Shown here piece after piece: positions 6,777 to 12,331 of a stretch of DNA of 12,331 bases. The position numbers and the translations under genes are program-made. Below the pieces are notes generated by a model, which was not told where the DNA came from, made no database searches, and saw nothing but the letters and a program-made list of their open reading frames with translations. The number at the start of each line of letters is the position of its first letter. The stretch's first letter is position 1. Origin of the DNA: JBEVEP01 sp040512755 (GTDB taxonomy: Bacteria > Pseudomonadota > Alphaproteobacteria > Rhizobiales > Rhizobiaceae); NCBI GenBank assembly GCA_040512755.1, contig JBEVEP010000366.1, forward strand, positions 1-12,331, written 5' to 3'.

Positions 6777-8126
6777 TTGACGAACCCCGACTCCATCGCG
6801 CGACTGAGCGAAGCGGTTCCGCGCTACACCAGTTACCCTACCGCACCGCATTTTCATGCCGGGGTAGGCCCGGCAACGTTTCGAGAATGGCTGACGGAGC
6901 TTGGTGCTGCCCCGATCTCGCTTTATGTGCACATTCCCTATTGCGACCGTCTGTGCTGGTTTTGCGCCTGTCATACGAAGATGACGCGGCGCTACGAGCC
7001 GGTGGCCGACTACCTGAAGTCTCTCTATCAAGAGATTGCGGCCGTCGGGGCGGCGCTTGGCGACAGAGTGCGGGTTCAGGCGGTGCATTTCGGCGGCGGC
7101 TCCCCGACAATGCTGAATCCGGACGATATCCGCGTGCTCGACGCGCGGTTGCGCTCCAGCTTCGACTATAATCCGGATGCAGAAATCAGCGTCGAGATCG
7201 AGCCAAACGATATGGACGAAGCGCGTTTCGAAGCGTTGGCTGCGATCGGGATGACGCGCGCCAGTCTGGGCGTTCAGGACTTCGATCCAAAGGTGCAGGC
7301 TGCCATCAACCGCCAGCAGAGCTTCGAGCTGACTAGGTCGGTTGTGGAGAATGTCCGCAAGCGCGGCATCCGTTCGGTCAATCTCGATCTCCTCTATGGT
7401 CTGCCGCACCAAACCTGCGAAAGCGTCGCCGCAACCGTCCAACAGGCGCTGTCGCTCGCGCCGGACCGCATCGCCCTCTTTGGATATGCGCATGTGCCCT
7501 GGTTCAAGAAACATCAGACAATGATAGACGAGGCCTGGCTCCCCGGGCCGGGCGAGCGCCTCGCGCAGTCGCAGCTTGCAGGCGAGGACATTGTTAGAGG
7601 CGGGTATCAGCGGATCGGTCTGGACCATTTCGCCCGCCCGGATGACTCGCTCGCATGTGCAGCGAGAACGGGGCGGCTAAGACGGAACTTCCAGGGCTAT
7701 ACGGACGATGGCTGCGCGGTGCTCATTGGCCTTGGACCATCGGCCGTTAGCCGGCTATCGAAGGGCTATGCGCAAAACACGACCTCAACGGCCGACTATC
7801 AACGCATGGTGGCCGAAACGGGATTTGCGACCGCGCGCGGAATAGCTCTTACCTATGAGGACAGCATCCGCGGCTGGGTGATCGAGCGGCTCATGTGCGA
7901 CTTCGCCTTCTCGGGCCGTGAACTGGCCGAAACGTTCGGCGAAGCCGCGGAGGGAATCATCGCGGAGGCGCGCCATCTTGCCAGTAACGACAGCACGCCA
8001 ATGTTTGAGCAGCACGGCGACCTGTTCGTTGTCAGTCCGGAACGCCATCCGCTGATCCGGACCATCGCCGCCAAATTCGACGCCTATCTGTCTCGGGGCA
8101 AAGCAAGACACTCGGCGGCTGTATGA
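6777..8126 (+). CDS. hemN: Oxygen-independent coproporphyrinogen III oxidase (radical SAM HemN)
   Basis: Cytoplasmic radical-SAM enzyme that converts coproporphyrinogen III to protoporphyrinogen IX without O2, in heme synthesis. The 449-aa protein has the HemN N-terminus with PRYTSYPTAPHF (15-26), then YVHIPYC56DRLC60WFC63AC65, giving the CxxxCxxC cluster ligands plus the extra Cys typical of true HemN. Next are VHFGGGSPTML (SAM-binding glycine block, about 103-114), SVEIEPNDMD and SLGVQDFDPKVQ, then a C-terminal HemN domain. The full CxxxCxxCxC motif and length favour HemN over HemW. The start is TTG at 6777 with GAGGA 7 nt before it. The ATG at 6763 is out of frame and ends after five codons, overlapping the TTG. 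A perfect FNR box lies upstream, consistent with induction at low oxygen alongside the heme-rich cbb3 oxidase. Confidence 0.96.
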   Translation: MTNPDSIARLSEAVPRYTSYPTAPHFHAGVGPATFREWLTELGAAPISLYVHIPYCDRLCWFCACHTKMTRRYEPVADYLKSLYQEIAAVGAALGDRVRVQAVHFGGGSPTMLNPDDIRVLDARLRSSFDYNPDAEISVEIEPNDMDEARFEALAAIGMTRASLGVQDFDPKVQAAINRQQSFELTRSVVENVRKRGIRSVNLDLLYGLPHQTCESVAATVQQALSLAPDRIALFGYAHVPWFKKHQTMIDEAWLPGPGERLAQSQLAGEDIVRGGYQRIGLDHFARPDDSLACAARTGRLRRNFQGYTDDGCAVLIGLGPSAVSRLSKGYAQNTTSTADYQRMVAETGFATARGIALTYEDSIRGWVIERLMCDFAFSGRELAETFGEAAEGIIAEARHLASNDSTPMFEQHGDLFVVSPERHPLIRTIAAKFDAYLSRGKARHSAAV

Positions 8127-8171
8127 TGCCGCTTCGACACGACCTCGCAAACCTGCCTCAATATCGCGTTG

Positions 8172-8792
8172 CTATTCAGCCGCAACTGCTTGCTGCGCCG
8201 TCTCTCCATGCCGGATTTCCGTGCCGAGCACCTTCAGGCACTCACGCATGAACGCGGCGAGTGCGGTCCAGCCCTTGGCGGAAACCATCGTGCCATCGAC
8301 ATAGGCTTCGGTCGGTGACAGATCGATATACGTCCCGCCAGCCAAAGTCACCTCTGGCTCGCAGGCCCCCAGCGCGCCGACCTTCTTGCCCCGCACGACT
8401 CCATCGACGGCGACCAGGATCTGAACGCCGTGGCAGATGGTGAAGATAGGTTTCCGGGCCTCGTGGAAATGGCGGACGATCGCCTGTATGCGCTTGTCCG
8501 TGCGAATATATTCCGGGCCGCGCCCGCCGGCGCAATAGACGGCATCGTATTGTTCCGGCTTCACCTCGGAAAAGGTCTTGTTGATGACGAAGTCATGGCC
8601 GGGCTTTTCGGTGTAGGTCTGCTGGCCCTCAAAATCGTGCAACGAAGTCTTGATGATGTCGCCGGCCTTCTTGTCCGGGCAAATCACATGAACGGTATGG
8701 CCGACGGCTTCCATTGCTTGCTGGAAGACGTAGATCTCATACTCCTCGGTGAACTCCCCGGTCAGCATCAGAATCTTTTTGCCTGGCATCAT
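8172..8792 (-). CDS. DJ-1/PfpI family protein (class I glutamine amidotransferase-like fold)
   Basis: A 206-aa cytosolic protein if started at ATG 8792, which has GGAGG 5 nt upstream; a second ATG follows directly, and an upstream in-frame ATG at 8855 would add 21 residues that look non-homologous. It begins MPGKKILMLTGEFTEEYEIY, the first strand and acidic residue of the fold. The family block AVYCAGGRGPEYIR (84-97) and the nucleophile elbow FTICHGVQ (Cys120-His121) follow. Members of this superfamily include proteases, deglycase-like enzymes and chaperones, so the substrate cannot be named. It is convergent with hemN (45-bp gap) and divergent from the membrane protein gene at 8956. No FNR box is visible upstream, so it is probably not part of the low-oxygen regulon. 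Confidence 0.88.
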   Translation of the reverse strand: MMPGKKILMLTGEFTEEYEIYVFQQAMEAVGHTVHVICPDKKAGDIIKTSLHDFEGQQTYTEKPGHDFVINKTFSEVKPEQYDAVYCAGGRGPEYIRTDKRIQAIVRHFHEARKPIFTICHGVQILVAVDGVVRGKKVGALGACEPEVTLAGGTYIDLSPTEAYVDGTMVSAKGWTALAAFMRECLKVLGTEIRHGETAQQAVAAE

Positions 8793-8955
8793 CCGTTCCT
8801 CCGTTGGTTGCTGGCCCCCGGTCCCAACTTTTTCAGCTTTCGTGCTGCTAGGCAATCAGCCAACACACTTCGGCGATATCCCTCACTCTCGGTCAACCGA
8901 CAGCGCTGGACGAATTCCTTCATTCGATCCATGAATACCAACGGGGGATGTTGGA

Positions 8956-9756
8956 ATGGTCCTCTTACTCAAGCTGACCCTGGCACCGCTGCTCGTCGCT
9001 CTTGCTACGCTTGTTGCGCGGCGCTGGGGGCCGAAGGTTGGCGGCATTGTCGTTGGGCTGCCCTTGTCCACCGGCCCGATTTTTCTGTTCCTCGCTATCG
9101 ATCAGGGTTTGGGTTTCGCCGAGAGAGCCTGCATCGGCATTCTGTTTGGCCTGGTTGGGCTTGCGGCCTTCGCGCTGGTCTACACTGCCGTGTCTCGATA
9201 CGCAGGATGGGGCGTTTCCATCATACTTGCCGTGGTGGCCTTCTTCCTCGTGTCCGCGAGCGTCGGCAGCTACACGCTGACCGGAGCGATTGAGGCTGCG
9301 CTTGCTGCCTACGCCGCTCTCATACTGGCCGCATGGCTGATCCCGAGATCCCGGGTCGGTGCGACCAGGTTGGCATCGCCATGGTGGGACATCTGGTTTC
9401 GTATGATCGCCGCCGCCACGCTGACCTTGGCGATTACAGCGGCGGCCGAACGCCTTGGACCCACGTTCAGCGGAATTGTCGGAACGTATCCCGTGGTCAG
9501 CACTGTGGCCACGACATTCACACATCACCGGTTTGGTCGCGATGCTGCCATCGCCATGGTGCGCGGCAGCGTTCTCTCATGGATCGGTTTCGTAAGTTGC
9601 TTCCTTGTGATCGGATTGGCGCTCAAGCCATATGGTCTCGCCGCCTCGCTTGGCCTCGCCGCACTCGCCACAGTGGGCACCACGATATTGGTGCTTTGGA
9701 TCGACCGCTTCGCAGCCTCACGAACGAGGCGGGAGGCGATCAAATCGGAAGCGTAG
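8956..9756 (+). CDS. Polytopic membrane protein with internal duplication
   Basis: A hydrophobic 266-aa protein with about eight to nine predicted membrane segments and a short basic C-terminal tail. It contains two similar halves. Residues 22-41 (RRWGPKVGGIVVGLPLSTGP) resemble 165-184 (ERLGPTFSGIVGTYPVVSTV), each followed by a segment containing a charged turn and then a long helix pair. The GPxxxGIVxGxP-type repeat recalls small GlpM/DUF3147-like membrane proteins, but this is a pattern impression and not a confirmed family. An unknown transporter or a membrane-organising protein is possible. ATG at 8956 has GGGGGA about 8 nt upstream. The gene is divergent from the DJ-1/PfpI gene (163-bp gap) and convergent with the cyclase gene (37-bp gap), so it is probably transcribed alone. 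Confidence 0.8.
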   Translation: MVLLLKLTLAPLLVALATLVARRWGPKVGGIVVGLPLSTGPIFLFLAIDQGLGFAERACIGILFGLVGLAAFALVYTAVSRYAGWGVSIILAVVAFFLVSASVGSYTLTGAIEAALAAYAALILAAWLIPRSRVGATRLASPWWDIWFRMIAAATLTLAITAAAERLGPTFSGIVGTYPVVSTVATTFTHHRFGRDAAIAMVRGSVLSWIGFVSCFLVIGLALKPYGLAASLGLAALATVGTTILVLWIDRFAASRTRREAIKSEA

Positions 9757-9793
9757 GATCAACACCTGACGCGGCAGGACAGTCCGGACCTCC

Positions 9794-11503
9794 TCAGTCA
9801 GGCAGCCCTGCCTTGCGCAGGCCATCGATCAGAGGATCAATCGCCTCACGATGAGCATGAGGAAGCACGGTCATGAGTTCCCGCAGTGAGATACTTGGCC
9901 TGAGCTCGCGTACCTTGTTCAGTGCTTGGACCCCTAAAGCTGCGTGGCCAAGTTGGGCATGGGCGGCTGCGAGCGTGAGCAAGGCGATGTGGTTCTTTTG
10001 CGGCATGTTGTCTATGGCTTCCACGGCTTCGCCGTATCTTCTCAGTTCCACCAAGATTCCTCCGCGGATCCTCCAGAACCAGTGCGGCGGAAATGGCGTT
10101 CTTCGCAACGCGTCGTCGATTGAAGCCAGAGCCTCCTCCGGGTGGCCGGAATATCGCAGCCAATTCGCGCGGTCTGCGCGAATTCGAGTGTCGACCGGAT
10201 TAAGTATGAGGGCGCGATCGAAATGAATGCCGGCTCGCTCGTGCTGGTGGAGCCACACCATGACCATGCCGTTGGCTTGGTGAACCGTCGGGTCGTTGCT
10301 GTCTAGTTCCAAAGCCCTCTGTGCGGCAGTTGAAGCCTCCTGCAACGTTTGCGGGTCGGTGTCGAACCAGTAGCGGCCGAGAAGAGCGATTGCGAGCAAA
10401 GCATGAGCCTGGGCAAAATCAGGATCACTCGCAACCGCACGCGCAAAAAGCGCGACTGATTCCTTCTCCATGTTGGCATCGTCGAGCTCCCGGCCTTGGA
10501 GAAAAAAGTCATAGGCTGTCCAGCTCGACGTCGGCCGCTTTCGCACCTGACGAGCGGCGGCGGCCACCGTTCTCCCCTCGACCGTCGTAACGATGGCTGC
10601 AACAACTTCATCCTGCACAGCAAAAATATCTTGGGATTCACGATCATAGCGCTCGGCCCAAACGTGGTTGCCCATGCTGGCATCGATCAACTGTGCTGTG
10701 ACGCGAATCCGTTCGCCCGCCTTCCGCACACTACCTTCGACGACATAGTTTGCGCCCAGATCCCGGGCCGCCTGCAATGGGTTGATACCCTTCGCGAGAT
10801 GAAACGAAGAGTGACGCGCGGCGACGATGAGATTTCTGAATCGCGACAGCTCGGTGATGATGTCCTCGGTGATTCCGTCCGATAGGTACTGCTGGCTGGA
10901 ATCGCCACTGAGGTTATCGAATGGCAGCACGACAATGGAGGGTCTCGCAGTGGGCGTTGGCGCGGCCGGACTTGCATTCGTTCGCACGCGGTAGACGCGC
11001 ACGGGTCTGGCAATGTTCTTGAGTTCGACCTCTCCCAGGTCCTCGAAGGCACAATCGCTTTTGCCTCGCAATTCCTCATGAATCTTGGCCGAAACACAGA
11101 TTCCGCCCGGCTCTGCCAAAGCTTCCAGGCGGGCCGCCACGTTCACCCCATCGCCGTAAATGTCCGAACCTTCGCCGACCACGTCGCCCAGATTGATGCC
11201 TACGCGCAGGATGATATGACGGCCCTCGGGGACGGATTTGTTGGCCTCTGCCATTTTGGCCTGCAGCTCGAGCGCAGCCTCGACCGCGTTCACCGCGCTG
11301 GCGAACTCCATCAGCGCCCCATCTCCCAAAACCTTGACGATCCGCCCACCGCGTCCGCGAACAACGGGCTCCAGGATCGCCTTGCGCCGCTCCTTCAGCG
11401 CCGCAAGCGTGCCAGTTTCATCCGCTTCCATCAATTTGCTGTAACCCACCACGTCCGCCATCACGATGGCGGCGAGACGACGCCGGGGGTTTTTGTCAGC
11501 CAT
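9794..11503 (-). CDS. Class III adenylate/guanylate cyclase with FlgO/TolB-like and TPR domains
   Basis: A 569-aa cytosolic protein with no clear membrane helix. Residues 8-175 form a class III nucleotide cyclase catalytic domain. The metal-binding aspartates are Asp17 (VMADVVGYSKLME) and Asp61 (VKVLGDGALMEF), Lys57 is a candidate purine-selecting residue, and DGVNVAARLE supplies the catalytic Asn121 and Arg125. So the site looks complete and active. Residues about 188-310 form a FlgO/TolB-N-like module (PSIVVLPFDNLSGD, YVVEGSVRKAGERIRVTAQL, DIFAVQDEVV). From about 340 to the end are TPR-type helical repeats. This three-part design is common in rhizobial genomes, where the non-catalytic parts probably sense or bind partners. 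ATG at 11503 has GAGG 11 nt upstream. Adenylate cyclase activity is more likely than guanylate, but this cannot be settled here. Confidence 0.93.
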   Translation of the reverse strand: MADKNPRRRLAAIVMADVVGYSKLMEADETGTLAALKERRKAILEPVVRGRGGRIVKVLGDGALMEFASAVNAVEAALELQAKMAEANKSVPEGRHIILRVGINLGDVVGEGSDIYGDGVNVAARLEALAEPGGICVSAKIHEELRGKSDCAFEDLGEVELKNIARPVRVYRVRTNASPAAPTPTARPSIVVLPFDNLSGDSSQQYLSDGITEDIITELSRFRNLIVAARHSSFHLAKGINPLQAARDLGANYVVEGSVRKAGERIRVTAQLIDASMGNHVWAERYDRESQDIFAVQDEVVAAIVTTVEGRTVAAAARQVRKRPTSSWTAYDFFLQGRELDDANMEKESVALFARAVASDPDFAQAHALLAIALLGRYWFDTDPQTLQEASTAAQRALELDSNDPTVHQANGMVMVWLHQHERAGIHFDRALILNPVDTRIRADRANWLRYSGHPEEALASIDDALRRTPFPPHWFWRIRGGILVELRRYGEAVEAIDNMPQKNHIALLTLAAAHAQLGHAALGVQALNKVRELRPSISLRELMTVLPHAHREAIDPLIDGLRKAGLPD

Positions 11504-11785
11504 TCAGTAATCGCCTCAGAAAGCTGAGCTCAGACTGTATTTGCGCGGCGTTGAGGAGTCCATTGTCGTGGCAAGATCATGAGGCCATGCATTTGAGATC
11601 AGGTTCCACAATGAGTGAGCCAGCTTCCACTGTAGATTTCAGTCGCACAACGATGCGATGTCCGCCCATCGCGCGAGGCGGCCAGAGGGTGGATCGTCGA
11701 CCTGAGAGATGAGCTGCGGTGAACGACCGGTGAAAGACGGATCGACAGCAATGACCTGAAAAGCTCTGTAGATCATTGAATTTGC

Positions 11786-11860
<75 letters not shown>

Positions 11861-11960
11861 AAACGCGAATGCGGCGCGTTCTGCCATATCAGGCCAGCCG
11901 GCGCAAGCGATGTATGCAGCTATTGTGCAAGGTTGCGGCGACGGCCATCGGTCAGCCATA

Positions 11961-12176
11961 ATGAGCTACAAGCTGGCTGACGAGCCGCAGGCATCGGACA
12001 TGACCAAAAAGACCGTGGAGATGGAAAGGAAAGTGGCTGACCGCAAGGCGCGGCTTGCCGAGGAACTGCGCCTGAACCTTCAGAAACGCAAGGCGCAAAC
12101 GAGATCGCGCAGAATCGGAGAGGCCGATACGCGGCCCGAGGGGATCGCGGCCAGCAGCAAGGGCACAAAGGCCTGA
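11961..12176 (+). CDS. Small basic, probably helical protein of unknown function
   Basis: A 71-aa protein rich in Lys, Arg and Glu. The core MERKVADRKARLAEELRLNLQKRKAQTRSRR (about residues 24-54, cited in part as KARLAEELRLNLQKRKAQ) reads as one long amphipathic helix, possibly a short coiled coil or RNA/DNA-binding tail, followed by a disordered C-terminus. No membrane segment or catalytic motif is visible. I chose ATG 11961 because third-position GC is high from there on and falls off upstream, where ATG 11910 would give 88 aa. ATG 12000 would leave 58 aa containing the whole core. Small proteins of this look are, as I recall, found just before murA in Rhizobiales, which fits the possible murA start at the right edge. 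Confidence 0.7.
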   Translation: MSYKLADEPQASDMTKKTVEMERKVADRKARLAEELRLNLQKRKAQTRSRRIGEADTRPEGIAASSKGTKA

Positions 12177-12234
12177 TGGAGGGGCGACCGCCGGCCATGG
12201 AAGGCGGCCTGCCCGTGGAAAAACACTCTATTTC

Positions 12235-12262
12235 TTGAACCGGACGGCCTGATAGGCTAGAC
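12235..12262 (+). promoter_or_regulatory. Candidate sigma-70-type promoter before the right-edge gene
   Basis: TTGAAC (12235-12240) and CTAGAC (12257-12262) are separated by 16 bp, a plausible though weak alphaproteobacterial -35/-10 pair. It would drive the gene that begins near 12319 with a leader of about 50 nt. No other evidence supports it. Confidence 0.25.
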
Positions 12263-12318
12263 GGGCGGTTCAATCTCAACCGATCCAAAGCTGGGTATCC
12301 GCCCGCAGAAACGCTCCC

Positions 12319-12331
12319 ATGGACCGCATCC
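12319..12331 (+). CDS. murA: Possible first codons of murA (UDP-GlcNAc enolpyruvyl transferase), cut by edge
   Basis: Only ATG-GAC-CGC-ATC plus one base is visible, encoding MDRI. Rhizobial MurA proteins commonly begin MDRIRIVGG, and a small basic protein gene often precedes murA in this group. The upstream ribosome binding site is weak. Thirteen bases cannot establish a gene; the call rests on these four residues and on remembered synteny. Confidence 0.3.

Noticed and set aside
6675..7628. A 317-codon minus-strand frame opposite hemN
   Set aside because: hemN is unambiguous by motif, and the frame would also cover the perfect FNR box; its product shows no recognisable domain. High-GC antisense shadow.
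8430..9293. A 287-codon plus-strand frame
   Set aside because: It crosses the DJ-1/PfpI gene antisense and the start of the membrane protein gene out of frame, with no coherent domain.
11749..11778. CAATGA/TCATTG inverted repeat just downstream of the tRNA
   Set aside because: Arms are only 6 bp with an 18-bp spacer and no T-run; too weak for a terminator or attachment site.
12185..12212. CCGCC/GGCGG inverted repeat after the small basic protein gene
   Set aside because: A short GC stem without a following T-run; not convincing as a terminator.

Overview
The window looks like a chromosomal segment from a GC-rich alphaproteobacterium, most likely Rhizobiales and possibly Phyllobacteriaceae (Mesorhizobium-like). 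This rests on the fix-type cbb3 oxidase proteins, an FnrN-type oxygen sensor, TTGAT-N4-ATCAA operator sites, a class III cyclase of the kind expanded in rhizobia, and frequent GTG/TTG starts. No database search was possible, so the taxon is an inference.

Left half (1-5596, all minus strand): one tightly packed operon for a high-affinity cbb3-type cytochrome c oxidase. In transcription order it is fixN (ccoN), fixO (ccoO), fixQ (ccoQ, 53 aa), fixP (ccoP), a 75-aa one-helix cysteine-containing protein, a DUF2189-type polytopic membrane protein, and fixI (ccoI, copper P-type ATPase, cut off by the left edge). Spacings run from +15 to -10 bp and several junctions are stop/start overlaps, so translational coupling is likely. 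The usual fixG and fixH do not lie between fixP and fixI; the 75-aa protein and the DUF2189 protein occupy that slot.

Control block (5597-8126): a 319-bp gap upstream of fixN holds a near-perfect FNR/FixK-type box (5785-5798), a small perfect hairpin and a 19-bp imperfect palindrome. Next comes fnrN (minus), whose product has the four cysteines expected of an oxygen-labile [4Fe-4S] sensor. It is divergent from hemN (plus), the oxygen-independent coproporphyrinogen III oxidase. A perfect TTGATCGAGATCAA box lies between them. The picture is a compact low-oxygen regulon: FnrN senses oxygen loss, induces the high-affinity oxidase, and induces oxygen-independent heme synthesis that can supply the oxidase's hemes.

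Right half (8172-12331): a DJ-1/PfpI-family protein (minus); a divergent membrane protein with an internal duplication (plus); a three-part adenylate cyclase / FlgO-TolB-like / TPR protein (minus); tRNA-Thr(GGT) (minus); a small basic, probably helical protein (plus); and, at the extreme edge, what may be the first four codons of murA. I found no CRISPR array, insertion sequence, rRNA or convincing rho-independent terminator. No clearly new defence or mobile system is visible. The least explained part is the non-canonical assembly-gene block of the oxidase operon.
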